64,000 bases of DNA from contig NZ_LDPE01000001.1 of NCBI RefSeq assembly GCF_001447995.1, positions 248,001-312,000 on the forward strand, read 5' to 3'. The notes under the pieces were generated by a model. That model was not told where the DNA came from. It ran no database searches and saw only the letters and a program-made list of their open reading frames with translations. This document shows, one piece after another, positions 26,635 to 36,350 of the stretch. Position numbers and translations under genes: made by a program. This DNA is from Maribacter dokdonensis DSW-8 (GTDB lineage Bacteria > Bacteroidota > Bacteroidia > Flavobacteriales > Flavobacteriaceae). Each line of letters starts with the position of its first letter. The stretch's first letter is position 1.

Positions 26635-27036
26635 TTACAATTTTTGCCAAGTTTTATCTGCAGATAACCTAAAACTTCCTAAATAGTCAAAACTGCATTC
26701 TTGGGGCAAAATCAATGATAGAAAGGTACTCTGGTCTTTAGCACGGTACAAGTGATACTCCTTACCTACAATGGGTTCAAAACTAAACTTAGCATTGTAG
26801 ACCAAATTGTTATATTCAAAATCGGTCATTAATTTATCATAAGCTTTCTGCAAAGCTTCATACTGTGCTTTAAATTGGTTATTAGCACCTACAATATGGG
26901 TGTTTTTCCATGAAGTAACATCGGGTGGTGTAATTCTTGGGGCCGCTACACCACTTGCAAATGGCAGTAGTTTTCCATGATATTCTTGAGCATCTTCATC
27001 AAAGACGACATTATCCGGTTTTTTTTCTTTTTTCAT
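26635..27036 (-). CDS. DUF2452 protein
   Basis: About 133 residues from ATG 27036, which precedes the lysine-rich KKEKKPDNVVFD start. The NNLVYNAKFSFEPIVG and YHLYRAKDQSTFLSLI segments match DUF2452, a small family of unknown function. It is cytoplasmic, with no signal peptide, and divergent from the cytochrome/FG-GAP operon 103 bp away. Confidence 0.75.
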   Translation of the reverse strand: MKKEKKPDNVVFDEDAQEYHGKLLPFASGVAAPRITPPDVTSWKNTHIVGANNQFKAQYEALQKAYDKLMTDFEYNNLVYNAKFSFEPIVGKEYHLYRAKDQSTFLSLILPQECSFDYLGSFRLSADKTWQKL

Positions 27037-27139
27037 ATCAACAAATTTAAAGAAAAGCATTCATGTATATTGCAAGGTTTTATGGGTATAGGTATCTTCC
27101 ATATTCTATTAAAGTCACTATTCGAAATCATTATAATTG

Positions 27140-28651
27140 ATGAATTTAAAATTATGTTTTTACTGTATTTTATTTATGGTCTTTATTTCATGCAATACAG
27201 AGAAACCTTCAAGGGAGGAAGCCCTTTTTACTGGTTATTGTGCTAGTTGTCATATTGCTCCAGATATACAATCTTTACCCAAAGATATCTGGAAAAATGA
27301 AGTGTTACCCGAAATGGGAGCCAGAATGGGCATATTCACCAAAGGAAAACACCCTTATTACAAGTTGCCTTTTCATGAACAAATTGCTGTAATCAAAACT
27401 GGCGTTTACCCTTCAAAACCTTTAATTCCGTTAGAAGACTGGAAACTACTAAAGGAATATATAATTGAATTGGCTCCAGATAGTCTTCTAAGTAATGTTC
27501 ATAAAACTGAAAGTAAACCACTAGTTACATTCACGGCTTTCCCTATAAGTTTAGATAGCGTAAAGGGCAGTATGATTACATATTTGGATATCGATAGTAA
27601 AAAAAACAGAATAATTACAGGTAGCCGTCAAGGAGAATTAAATACATATGATTTAAATACCAAGACCTTTCAGCTTTTAGGAGATTTCGATTCCGCAATA
27701 ATCAATGCCAGAATTTTAAATGATAGTGTGTATGTCACTAGTATGGGGAAAATGGACCCCAATGAAATACCACGTGGCGCAGCTGTTTTAAGAAAAGGCA
27801 ATGAAACAGCGGTATTACAGGATTCTCTCCATAGACCAGTACACACCCTATATTTAGACCTTGATAAAAATGGTACTGAGGAAATTGTTATAAGCGAGTT
27901 TGGAGACTTAAAGGGAAAATTAACCTTGTTGAAGAAAAATGATTTTGGGTTTTACGAAGAACAAGTGCTATTAGGTTTGCCAGGTGCGTTAAGGGTAATA
28001 CCTAAAGATATGAACAACGATGGCAAAGAGGATTTGGTAGTGTTGTTTGCACAAGGTGATGAATCGGTCTATATATTATACCAACAAGAAAATTTAAAAT
28101 TCGAAGCTGAAAAGGTACTACGGTTTAGTCCGGTCTATGGATCTAGCTGGATGGAGCTTATTGATTATAATAAAGACGGATTTGAGGATATCATCACCGT
28201 AAATGGAGACAATGCAGACAAATCTTTTGTAAACAAACCATATCACGGTATGCGAATTCATATAAATGATGGGCAGAACAACTTTAAAGAATCATATTTT
28301 CATCCATTAAACGGTGCTACAAGGGTTATTGCCAATGATTTTGATCAAGACGGGGACATTGATTTCGCTTTGTTGGCTACTTTCCCCGATTTTGATAATC
28401 ACCCTGATTATAATTTCATATATCTGGAAAATAAGGAAAGTACTTCCTATACGTTTTCCCAAGAGCATTTAACCGACACCAAATTAGGAAGGTGGTTTTT
28501 AATGGATGCCGAAGATATTGATGATGATGGAGATATTGACATCGTACTTAGTGCCCTTAGTTTTTCATTTACACCAGCCCCGGAATACTTAGAAGAAGCA
28601 TGGAAAGAAAGTTATACGGATCTACTAATTTTAAAAAATAAGCTACATTAG
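27140..28651 (+). CDS. Lipoprotein with cytochrome c motif and FG-GAP/VCBS repeats
   Basis: 503 residues from ATG 27140. A FISC lipobox is followed by a single haem-binding motif CASCH (~res 34-38). The rest is a probable beta-propeller, with Asp-rich calcium-type loops such as DLDKNGTEEI, DMNNDGKEDL, DYNKDGFEDI, DFDQDGDIDF and DIDDDGDIDI at about 50-60-residue spacing. It should be attached to the outer membrane, facing the periplasm or the surface. An electron-transfer partner is not identified. It is first in a four-gene plus-strand unit. Confidence 0.82.
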   Translation: MNLKLCFYCILFMVFISCNTEKPSREEALFTGYCASCHIAPDIQSLPKDIWKNEVLPEMGARMGIFTKGKHPYYKLPFHEQIAVIKTGVYPSKPLIPLEDWKLLKEYIIELAPDSLLSNVHKTESKPLVTFTAFPISLDSVKGSMITYLDIDSKKNRIITGSRQGELNTYDLNTKTFQLLGDFDSAIINARILNDSVYVTSMGKMDPNEIPRGAAVLRKGNETAVLQDSLHRPVHTLYLDLDKNGTEEIVISEFGDLKGKLTLLKKNDFGFYEEQVLLGLPGALRVIPKDMNNDGKEDLVVLFAQGDESVYILYQQENLKFEAEKVLRFSPVYGSSWMELIDYNKDGFEDIITVNGDNADKSFVNKPYHGMRIHINDGQNNFKESYFHPLNGATRVIANDFDQDGDIDFALLATFPDFDNHPDYNFIYLENKESTSYTFSQEHLTDTKLGRWFLMDAEDIDDDGDIDIVLSALSFSFTPAPEYLEEAWKESYTDLLILKNKLH

Positions 28652-28656
28652 TAACT

Positions 28657-29082
28657 ATGTTGAAAAGAGGGGTCGTTTTATTTTTTGCCATTTTGGTGCT
28701 AAGTTGTCAAGAAGAAGTGGTAATAGATAAATACGATTGGGTGCCTATGGAAGTTACGGCAACGGCCTATAATTCAATACCCAACCAAACATCATACGAA
28801 CACCCTGCAATAACGGCATGGGGCGACTCCATAAAACCAGGAAAAAAATGGATAGCCGTCTCTAGAGATCTTTTAAAAAAAGGGCTTTCTTATAATACTC
28901 TGGTAAAGATAGATACCTTTGAAGGCATTTATATTGTAAAAGATAAAATGCATTCTAGATGGCGTAACCGTATAGATATTTATATGGGTGAAAATATTGA
29001 AAAAGCCAAGGAGTGGGGAAGAAGAAAAATTACTATATCATACGCTGTTGAAAAGGACAGCACGGAAAGCATCATTAAATGA
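28657..29082 (+). CDS. 3D-domain lipoprotein (RlpA-like double-psi barrel)
   Basis: 141 residues. A VLSC lipobox is followed by a 3D domain: TATAYNSIPNQTSYEHP, AVSRDLLKKGLSYNT, and an RIDIYMG...WGRRKITI end. The three family aspartates lie within this fold, which resembles lytic transglycosylase barrels. It probably acts on or binds peptidoglycan. It starts 5 bp after the upstream stop and overlaps the amidase gene by 4 bp. Confidence 0.82.
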   Translation: MLKRGVVLFFAILVLSCQEEVVIDKYDWVPMEVTATAYNSIPNQTSYEHPAITAWGDSIKPGKKWIAVSRDLLKKGLSYNTLVKIDTFEGIYIVKDKMHSRWRNRIDIYMGENIEKAKEWGRRKITISYAVEKDSTESIIK

Positions 29083-29741
29083 AAAAGTATCTTTTTTACA
29101 TCGTTTTAATAGGTTTATTTTCATGTTCTTCATCTAAAACTATTGTAGAACGACCAATTACTTTTAATGAGGAAAGGAAGGTGTTAACCTTGGAATACTT
29201 GCAAAACAGATACGGATTAGAGCAAGATTCCCCTGAGATCGACCCTAAAATGATCGTATTGCATTGGACGGTTATTCCAACATTTGAAAAGTCTTTTGCT
29301 GCTTTTGATCCCGTATCATTACCTAATTGGAGACCTGATATTAAAAATGTGAGCGGTTTAAATGTATCTTCACAGTTTATGATAGATAGGGATGGCACCA
29401 TATATCAATTAATGCCAGAAACAACCATGGCACGCCATGTAATTGGGTTAAACCATTGTGCTATTGGAGTTGAGAACGTTGGTGGTACAGATGATTTGCC
29501 CCTGACCAAAGCACAGCTAAAGTCTAACATTTGGCTTGTTAGATACTTAAAGGGTAAATATGACATTGACTATCTAATTGGTCATTATGAGTATACGCTC
29601 TTTGAAAATCATCCGCTATGGTTAGAACAAGATGAAGGATATAGAACTAAAAAGACCGATCCTGGTAAAGCCTTCATGAACGATGTTAGAAAAGCTGTCA
29701 AAGATTTGAACTTTAAAAAATTACCTACTAATCATAATTAA
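29079..29741 (+). CDS. N-acetylmuramoyl-L-alanine amidase (Amidase_2), lipoprotein
   Basis: 220 residues with an FSCSS lipobox. The zinc amidase core includes IVLHWTV, SSQFMIDRDGTIYQL, HVIGLNHCAIGVENVG and IGHYEY. It cleaves the glycan-peptide bond of peptidoglycan or its fragments. The start overlaps the 3D-domain stop (ATGA), so translation is probably coupled. The pair suggests joint cell-wall remodelling or muropeptide recycling. Confidence 0.88.
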   Translation: MKKYLFYIVLIGLFSCSSSKTIVERPITFNEERKVLTLEYLQNRYGLEQDSPEIDPKMIVLHWTVIPTFEKSFAAFDPVSLPNWRPDIKNVSGLNVSSQFMIDRDGTIYQLMPETTMARHVIGLNHCAIGVENVGGTDDLPLTKAQLKSNIWLVRYLKGKYDIDYLIGHYEYTLFENHPLWLEQDEGYRTKKTDPGKAFMNDVRKAVKDLNFKKLPTNHN

Positions 29742-29753
29742 TATAATTATAGA

Positions 29754-31217
29754 ATGAAACACCTATTATTAGCCGCATTGTTTTTATGCTCTTGTTCGGT
29801 CATTTGCCAAACCGACAACATTACCTCCCAATTGTATGATACCTATGAGAATTACAAAGAAGGTTCTATTGGAAAGAGACGCATTAAACGAGCAGATATT
29901 CAACCATTGATAGACAATTTTACGGTAAACGATAAATTTAAGGTTCAAACCGTAGGAAAGTCGATCGGCGGAAAAAAGTTAAGTTTAATTAGTATTGGCT
30001 CTGGGGAAACCAATGTATTTCTTTGGTCTCAAATGCATGGTGACGAACCTACAGCGACACAGGCTATATTTGATATTCTGAATTTTTTTGACAGTGCAGA
30101 TTTCAAAAAAGAAAAAGAGGCGATTCTCTCTAATTTAACCATTCATTTTTTACCCATGCTGAACCCAGATGGGGCAGAACTTTTTCAAAGACGTAATCTT
30201 TTGGGTATAGATATCAATAGAGATGCCCTACGATTGCAATCGCCCGAATCTAAAACCTTAAAAAGGGTGAGAGACAGTTTAAATGCCGATTTCGGATTCA
30301 ACCTACATGATCAAAGCACGTACTATAATGCGGAACGAACAGAAAAGCCTGCTACCATTTCTTATTTAGCACCGGCTTATAATTATGAAAAGGATATTAA
30401 TGAAACCCGTGGCAATGCCATGAAAATTATTGTATTCATGAATAATATTCTTCAAAAGTATGCCCCGGGACAAGTAGGCAGATATAATGATGATTTTGAG
30501 CCACGTGCTTTTGGAGATAATATTCAAAAATGGGGGACAAGTACCATTTTAATAGAGTCTGGCGGTTACCCCAATGATATTGAAAAACAGGAAATTAGGA
30601 AGCTAAATTACACTTCAATTTTATCGGCCATATATACGATTGCAAAAAAATCTTACGAAACCATTGCCATTGAGAAATATGAGGAAATTCCCGAAAATGA
30701 CAGAAAGTTGTTTGATCTTAAAATAACAGGAGCAAGTTATAACCTAATGGGTAATACCTACGTTTTGGACCTAGGTATCAATCAAATTGAAGTAGATTAC
30801 CCGGATCACAATTCATTTTGGTATAGTAGCAGAATATTAGACCAAGGTGATCTTTCTACATATTATGGTTATGAAACCTTAGATGCTGCTGGGTATACCA
30901 TAAAACAAGCAAAAGTATATCCAAGGACTTTAAATTCTATTGAAGATGTAAAGGCTTTGAATTTCAATGATATTTTAAAACAGGGATTTGGTTATGTGCG
31001 TTTATCAACGTTTCCTGCAAAGCGCATTAATTCGCCATTTCCAGTGCACTTGATTGGTGCAAAATACAATGTTCCTGAATTGAACTTATCACCCGGAATA
31101 AATCCTACGTTCTTTTTGGAAAAAAATGGAGTTACGGAATATGCGGTCATTAACGGATTTTTGGTCAACTTAAAAAAGACCGATATCAATGTACCCAATA
31201 GTATGATTTTTAGATAA
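29754..31217 (+). CDS. M14-family zinc carboxypeptidase
   Basis: 487 residues with a signal peptide (possible lipobox-like cysteines at SCSVICQ). The zinc site is HGDE (~res 95-98) with a later histidine in FNLHDQST. The catalytic glutamate is in ILIESGGYP. An extra C-terminal beta-rich domain follows after ~res 310. It starts 12 bp after the amidase stop, so it may trim the stem peptides released by that enzyme. Confidence 0.85.
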   Translation: MKHLLLAALFLCSCSVICQTDNITSQLYDTYENYKEGSIGKRRIKRADIQPLIDNFTVNDKFKVQTVGKSIGGKKLSLISIGSGETNVFLWSQMHGDEPTATQAIFDILNFFDSADFKKEKEAILSNLTIHFLPMLNPDGAELFQRRNLLGIDINRDALRLQSPESKTLKRVRDSLNADFGFNLHDQSTYYNAERTEKPATISYLAPAYNYEKDINETRGNAMKIIVFMNNILQKYAPGQVGRYNDDFEPRAFGDNIQKWGTSTILIESGGYPNDIEKQEIRKLNYTSILSAIYTIAKKSYETIAIEKYEEIPENDRKLFDLKITGASYNLMGNTYVLDLGINQIEVDYPDHNSFWYSSRILDQGDLSTYYGYETLDAAGYTIKQAKVYPRTLNSIEDVKALNFNDILKQGFGYVRLSTFPAKRINSPFPVHLIGAKYNVPELNLSPGINPTFFLEKNGVTEYAVINGFLVNLKKTDINVPNSMIFR

Positions 31218-31239
31218 AGGTCATACCATTAATGGAATA

Positions 31240-31269
31240 AAAAAAGGGAAGCATTTGCTTCCCTTTTTT
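31240..31269 (+). terminator. Terminator of the cytochrome/amidase/peptidase operon
   Basis: AAAAAAGGGAAGC (31240-31252), a 4-base ATTT loop and GCTTCCCTTTTTT (31257-31269) form a perfect stem with a T-tail. The A-run lets it serve the convergent ompA-like gene as well. Confidence 0.85.
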
Positions 31270-31289
31270 ACATATATAGATTTTGTGCT

Positions 31290-32120
31290 TTACATAGCAT
31301 CTTCTGCATCTAAAAGTGCAAAAAACTTATCTAAGTTTGGCAAAATAACAATCTTAGTTCTTCTGTTCATTGCCATGTGCTCTTTAGTATCGTTCTCTAC
31401 CAATGGTAAGTAGCTACTTCTACCAGAAGCAATTAATTGAGAAGGATCTACGTCATATTCTTTCTGTAATTTACGTACGATTGAAGTTGCACGCTTTACA
31501 CTTAAATCCCAGTTATCTGTAACCATAGGAGTGTTAATGGTTCTAGAATCTGTATGACCTTCTACCATAACTTCCATACTTGGCTCTGACTTAATAACAT
31601 CCGCCAATTTTTTAAGAATATTGTCAGCTTTGTTACTTACTCTATAACTAGCTGTATTGAACAATAACTCATCAGAAATATTGATCATAACCACAGTTTT
31701 ATCAATACTAACATCAATATCTTCTCCCTCTTCAGAGATAGACTGCTTTAATTTGTAAGAAACAGCTAAGTTCATTGAATCTTGTAATGTTTTAGCACCA
31801 GCTAATTTTGCAGGGTCAACATTTTTCAATGTATTTCTCATTTTAGCCTTTGTGTTGTTGCTCATTACAGCTACATCGTCCACACTTGTGAACTGGCTAT
31901 CGTTCATTTCCTTTAAAGAGTTTATTTTATTATTGTACTCTTCAACACGAGCTTCAATACGTGTCATTTGAGCTTGCAACTCTTCTTTTTCTACTTGTGT
32001 TTTCTGTAGGGTACTTTGGGTTTGAGATAAGTTATCTTCTAATGCAACATATTTCTTTTTTGAAACACATGAAGTTAAAAGCGCTACAGATACTATAGTA
32101 ACTAAGGATAATCTTTTCAT
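31290..32120 (-). CDS. OmpA-family lipoprotein with coiled coil
   Basis: 276 residues. LLTSC lipobox, a coiled coil at ~25-75, then a C-terminal OmpA/MotB peptidoglycan-binding domain with LLFNTASYRVS, VMVEGHTDSRTI and NRRTKIVILP. It should bridge the outer membrane and the cell wall. The -side neighbours have their own terminators, so it is probably monocistronic. Confidence 0.9.
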   Translation of the reverse strand: MKRLSLVTIVSVALLTSCVSKKKYVALEDNLSQTQSTLQKTQVEKEELQAQMTRIEARVEEYNNKINSLKEMNDSQFTSVDDVAVMSNNTKAKMRNTLKNVDPAKLAGAKTLQDSMNLAVSYKLKQSISEEGEDIDVSIDKTVVMINISDELLFNTASYRVSNKADNILKKLADVIKSEPSMEVMVEGHTDSRTINTPMVTDNWDLSVKRATSIVRKLQKEYDVDPSQLIASGRSSYLPLVENDTKEHMAMNRRTKIVILPNLDKFFALLDAEDAM

Positions 32121-32275
32121 TTTGTTCTTTTTAATTAATATTAGTTTAATCGTTTTTATATACGGCTTAAACAGAATTACGGATGTTTAAATTTTTAACT
32201 CAATCCGTTTTTCCCTGTAAAACACGTCTACAACAAAATGATTATCAATATGTTGTTCATTTCGGTTAAGAGCAA

Positions 32276-32304
32276 AAAAAAGAAGCATTTACATGCTTCT
32301 TTTT
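32276..32304 (-). terminator. Terminator after the VWA lipoprotein gene
   Basis: AAAAGAAGCAT (32278-32288) and ATGCTTCTTTT (32293-32303) pair around a 4-base loop, 20 bases beyond the VWA gene's stop on the minus strand. Confidence 0.8.
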
Positions 32305-32324
32305 ACTTTTTGTAGGTGTTATAT

Positions 32325-33416
32325 CTATTCGCAACCTCCGGTAAATCCGTTTGCACTAAACTTGGTTTGTACCGCTCCCTGTCTAGATCCTGTATTGATC
32401 TGTATAGCTAAGTTATTTTCACCGCTACCATCTCTTTTAGGGCTACAATATTCGAATAAATAGAAACTATTGGCTCTTTCAGAAACCTTTTCGGAGATAT
32501 CTCTAAATGTTGTTTCCAGCTCATCTTTATTGGTAGCAAAAACACTAGCCGTTTTACCAACAGCTGTTAGAACTTCAGTGTCAATTTCAGCACCAAGCCC
32601 AATACTAAAGAATGAAATATTCGCATTTGCCTCATTAACTTTTTTCAGGGCAGCACTTTCTGTATAACGTGATGCTTGATCGGTACCATCAGTAAATATC
32701 ACAACTGATGCAGCTCCGATTTTACCATCAGCCGTAGAAACCTTTACTAAGTCCGATGCAATATCGGTCGATTTGATAACGGCTCCATATAAGTCTGTAG
32801 AAGGGTCATTACTGATATCATCTGTTATACCCTCAATGGCATCTTTTAATTCAGTTTTTGAAGGAGTAAGCTCATTTAATAAATGTAATTCATCCTCACC
32901 ATCAAACCAGTAGATAGCCATTTTTACAGATTCTTGTGTAGTGGCAGGCATTACAGCGTCAACAAAACTAGTTGAAGCTAATTTTAGCTCTTCTAGACTA
33001 CTGCTCAATACACTATTACTTAAATCAAGTACCAATAAGGTATTGTTCGAGAAAATTTGTGAATTTGGAGAAATACGTGCCGATGATTCTGACGTTGAAA
33101 TGGTATTAAAACAATCATCATTTCTACCTTGCTCATAAATAGTGAACTGGTCTGCCGTTAACCCAGGTACTGGGTTTCCATTGGTATCGGATACTTTAAA
33201 AAATACTGAAACTTTACCTGGCAATGTGGTATATTGATCTTGTATGGATAATACGAGCTCACCTTCTTCCAAACCTAAACATTCATCAACTTCCGTTCCT
33301 TCTCCCAGTCCGTCTCCAGTGTTCAAAATCATGCTTACATCATCATCTGCGTTACCACAAGAAACAAGTAGGGTAACCATAAAAAACACACTAAAGGTTT
33401 TTAAAAAATTTTTCAT
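32325..33416 (-). CDS. VWA-domain lipoprotein
   Basis: About 363 residues. LLVSC lipobox. A beta-sandwich region near residues 50-110 precedes the von Willebrand A domain, which keeps the metal-ion-dependent adhesion site: DLSNS, then a threonine, then FTDGTD. The C-terminal segment has paired cysteines (EYCS, GGCE). Protein binding at the surface or in the periplasm is likely. ATG 33416 or 33422 are equivalent choices. Confidence 0.82.
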   Translation of the reverse strand: MKNFLKTFSVFFMVTLLVSCGNADDDVSMILNTGDGLGEGTEVDECLGLEEGELVLSIQDQYTTLPGKVSVFFKVSDTNGNPVPGLTADQFTIYEQGRNDDCFNTISTSESSARISPNSQIFSNNTLLVLDLSNSVLSSSLEELKLASTSFVDAVMPATTQESVKMAIYWFDGEDELHLLNELTPSKTELKDAIEGITDDISNDPSTDLYGAVIKSTDIASDLVKVSTADGKIGAASVVIFTDGTDQASRYTESAALKKVNEANANISFFSIGLGAEIDTEVLTAVGKTASVFATNKDELETTFRDISEKVSERANSFYLFEYCSPKRDGSGENNLAIQINTGSRQGAVQTKFSANGFTGGCE

Positions 33417-33622
33417 ATTCAATTATTACGGGTTCAACTAGCAGAACGCACAAAGTTTATTTAAATTATAGCGAATAATAAAATTAATGTTAAAGATTGT
33501 TAAAGCTAACCTACTTAAAGCCTTTAAATTCTACAAGACCTATATTTTGTTAGGCTTAAGCACATAACGCTTCATAATATAAATTATAATTTCACTACAT
33601 TAGAAGATGTAAAATGCACTGA

Positions 33623-34633
33623 ATGACCCACGAGTTCAAAAGGATATTTAACGAGTATAGACAAGCCAAAGCTTCTGGTTTAAAATGTGTTTTGGCCACA
33701 GTAGTAGATTTAGACGGTTCTTCTTATCGTAGACCCGGTGTTCGTATGCTTATACGCGAAGACCATGTTATGATCGGTGCGGTAAGTGGTGGTTGTGTTG
33801 AGAAAGAAGTGTTGTTTCAGGCACAATCGGTATTTAAAAACAATTGTGCAAAACTAATGACGTATGATGGCAGGTATAGATTAGGCTGTGAAGGAATACT
33901 TTATTTGTTGTTGGAACCATTTGAGCCAAACGAAACTTGTTTGCATGCATTTGACCAGGTAATCAAGGATAGAAAATCATTTCAATTAGTTACATCTTAC
34001 AAAAGAACTTATGGAGAACTTAAAGGATACGGTACTTTTATCACCATAAATGCTACTAATTATGCATTTAACATGCTAACCGAAAGGCAAACAGAAGCGC
34101 TGCATTTTTCTCAGGTTATGGCTCCTTGCCAACGACTTTTGTTAATTGGTGGTGAACATGACGCCGTTAAGCTTTCCCAATTTGGTTTAGGCATGGGCTG
34201 GGAGGTAAGTGTTGCCGTTACCCCTAAAGAAGATAAAACCATAGAGGATTTTCCAGGTATTGATTCCATATTAATCTATGAACCAGAGGATTTTCCAGTA
34301 GATATCATAGATAGCAATACTGCCGTATTACTAATGACCCATAGCTATGTAAAAGATTTGAAATACCTAATATCTTTAAAAAACTGTAATCCTGCGTATT
34401 TGGGAGTATTGGGACCGGCAAGGCGAAGAGAAAATCTATTATCGGAATTATTGGAACATGACATGGATATCGACATCAGTTTTGTTGAACGTATTCATGG
34501 TCCTGCAGGGTTGAATATAGGTGCCGAAACACCACAGGAAATAGCAATATCGATTTTAGCGGAAATTTTAACGGTAATCAGAAAAACCGAACCTATGATG
34601 CTAAAAGATAAGTTGAAAGAAATTCATCATTAA
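33623..34633 (+). CDS. XdhC/CoxI-family molybdenum cofactor handling protein
   Basis: 336 residues. The N-terminal XdhC_CoxI domain has CVLATVVDLDGSSYRRPGVR and GAVSGGCVEKEV. A C-terminal Rossmann domain follows, with RLLLIGGEHDA, YLGVLGPARRRE and a HGPAGLNIGAETP motif. Family members sulfurate and insert molybdenum cofactor into xanthine-dehydrogenase-like enzymes. It is followed 1 bp later by the MocA-like gene. No molybdenum hydroxylase is in the window. Confidence 0.88.
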   Translation: MTHEFKRIFNEYRQAKASGLKCVLATVVDLDGSSYRRPGVRMLIREDHVMIGAVSGGCVEKEVLFQAQSVFKNNCAKLMTYDGRYRLGCEGILYLLLEPFEPNETCLHAFDQVIKDRKSFQLVTSYKRTYGELKGYGTFITINATNYAFNMLTERQTEALHFSQVMAPCQRLLLIGGEHDAVKLSQFGLGMGWEVSVAVTPKEDKTIEDFPGIDSILIYEPEDFPVDIIDSNTAVLLMTHSYVKDLKYLISLKNCNPAYLGVLGPARRRENLLSELLEHDMDIDISFVERIHGPAGLNIGAETPQEIAISILAEILTVIRKTEPMMLKDKLKEIHH

Positions 34634-34634
34634 C

Positions 34635-35252
34635 ATGGCTATGAAGATTGCTGTATTGATTATGGCCGCAGGTGCCTCAAGAAGAATGGAAGGCATTAAA
34701 CAACTTATGCCCTGGAAAGACTCTAATTTTCTAGTTGAAACTATAAGAACTGTTCAAAAATCTGATGCCACAAGTGTTAACGTTGTTCTAGGATCCAATG
34801 CGGATCTTATCGCATCTACCTGTCAATTAACTGAAATGAATATAAACGTATTCACCAACACCCATTGGGATAAGGGTTTAGGTAATAGTATTGCATACGG
34901 TGTTCAATCATTACTAAAGCAGCATGAACCATATAATGGTATTTTAATTTGTTTGGCTGATCAGCCCTTACTTGAACATCAACATTTAAACAATTTAATT
35001 GACCAATTTGAAAAAAACACTTCTAAAATTATAGCTACGGATTATAATGCAAAAGCAGGTGTTCCTGTATTGTTCCCTACATTGCACTTTAAGGCATTGT
35101 CTCAACTAGATGGTGATTTTGGAGCAAAAGACTATTTGAATAAACATACCAACAACATCATCTCTTTAAATGCAGCAAGGCAAATAAAAGATATTGATAC
35201 CACTAGAGAATACGAACAGTTAATGGCAGAAGCCAAAAAAACACATATTTAG
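34635..35252 (+). CDS. MocA-like molybdenum cofactor nucleotidyltransferase
   Basis: 205 residues. The N-terminal GT-A-type nucleotidyltransferase motif is IMAAGASRRMEGIKQLMPW; the metal-binding aspartate lies in CLADQPLL. It is expected to cytidylylate molybdopterin for hydroxylase-type enzymes. Coupling to xdhC and its position just 3 bp before the amidohydrolase gene suggest one transcript. Confidence 0.85.
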   Translation: MAMKIAVLIMAAGASRRMEGIKQLMPWKDSNFLVETIRTVQKSDATSVNVVLGSNADLIASTCQLTEMNINVFTNTHWDKGLGNSIAYGVQSLLKQHEPYNGILICLADQPLLEHQHLNNLIDQFEKNTSKIIATDYNAKAGVPVLFPTLHFKALSQLDGDFGAKDYLNKHTNNIISLNAARQIKDIDTTREYEQLMAEAKKTHI

Positions 35253-35255
35253 CAA

Positions 35256-36347
35256 ATGACCCAACTTAAGAGCACCATTTTAATTACTATTTTGGCCGTA
35301 GTTACATCACCTAGTTTTGCCCAAGAAATGGGCTTTGAAGAATACAATCCAACATCTACATTAGTTGTACCGGGAACAGAGATTACAAAAGCAAAATTCC
35401 CGTTCATTGATGTTCATAGCCATCAAAGAGATATGTCCGTAGAAGCCTTAAATGGTTTAATTACCCACATGGATGCCATGAACGAAGCCATAATGGTGAA
35501 CCTAAGTGGTAGATCGGGCAAAAGCTTAAAAGAAAAAATCGATAATATCAATAAAAGTTATCCCAATAGATTTGTAGTATTTGCCAATGTTGATTTTGAA
35601 GGAGCAAAAGATATGGCATGGGGCGAACAAGCTGCAGCTCAATTAGAACAAGACATAAAGAATGGCGCTAAAGGACTAAAAATATTTAAAAGCTTAGGAC
35701 TGAGAAATAAAGATGCCAATGGCAACCGATTGGCCATTGACGACCCGCGCTTAGATCCCATTTGGGCCAAATGTGCCCAAATGGGCGTTCCAGTATTAAT
35801 TCACGCGGCTGATCCCAAATCTTTTTGGGATGATATGGATGCAGATAATGAGCGTTGGCTAGAGCTAAAAACCCATCCTAGAAGAAAACGTACGGCAACA
35901 GATCCCGCCCCATTTGAACAGATTATTCAAGAACAGCACAATGTATTTAAAAAACACCCTAACACTAAATTTATTAATGCCCACATGGGTTGGCACGCAA
36001 ATAACTTAGAAAAACTAGGTGAATTATTAGATGAAATGCCAAACATGAATGTTGGGATATCTGCTGTAATTGCCGAGTTAGGAAGACAGCCACAACATGC
36101 AAGAGCTTTTTTTATCAAATATCAAGACAGGGTATTATTTGGAAAAGACAGTTGGAAGCCCGAAGAATTCCCGACCTATTTTAGGGTGCTTGAAAGCAAT
36201 GACGAGTATTTTCCCTACTACAAGAAATACCATGCTTTTTGGGCAATGTACGGATTAAACTTACCCGATGAAGTGTTAAGGAAATTGTACTACCAAAACG
36301 CTCTAAACCTTATTCCTGGTTTAGATACTTCTTTGTTCGAAGAGTAA
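35256..36347 (+). CDS. Exported amidohydrolase (PF04909-type TIM barrel)
   Basis: 363 residues with a signal peptide ending near SFAQE. The metal ligands are seen as DVHSHQRD, IHAADPKS, NAHMGWH and a late FGKDSW aspartate, typical of the amidohydrolase/decarboxylase superfamily. The substrate is unknown. It is the third gene of the XdhC-MocA unit, but exported, whereas the other two are cytoplasmic, so the link may be positional only. Confidence 0.83.
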   Translation: MTQLKSTILITILAVVTSPSFAQEMGFEEYNPTSTLVVPGTEITKAKFPFIDVHSHQRDMSVEALNGLITHMDAMNEAIMVNLSGRSGKSLKEKIDNINKSYPNRFVVFANVDFEGAKDMAWGEQAAAQLEQDIKNGAKGLKIFKSLGLRNKDANGNRLAIDDPRLDPIWAKCAQMGVPVLIHAADPKSFWDDMDADNERWLELKTHPRRKRTATDPAPFEQIIQEQHNVFKKHPNTKFINAHMGWHANNLEKLGELLDEMPNMNVGISAVIAELGRQPQHARAFFIKYQDRVLFGKDSWKPEEFPTYFRVLESNDEYFPYYKKYHAFWAMYGLNLPDEVLRKLYYQNALNLIPGLDTSLFEE

Positions 36348-36350
36348 AAC

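Noticed and set aside
26977..27246. 89-codon plus-strand frame across the DUF2452-cytochrome spacer
   Set aside because: It is a shadow of the divergent genes; composition is very hydrophobic and the cytochrome gene has a better start within it.
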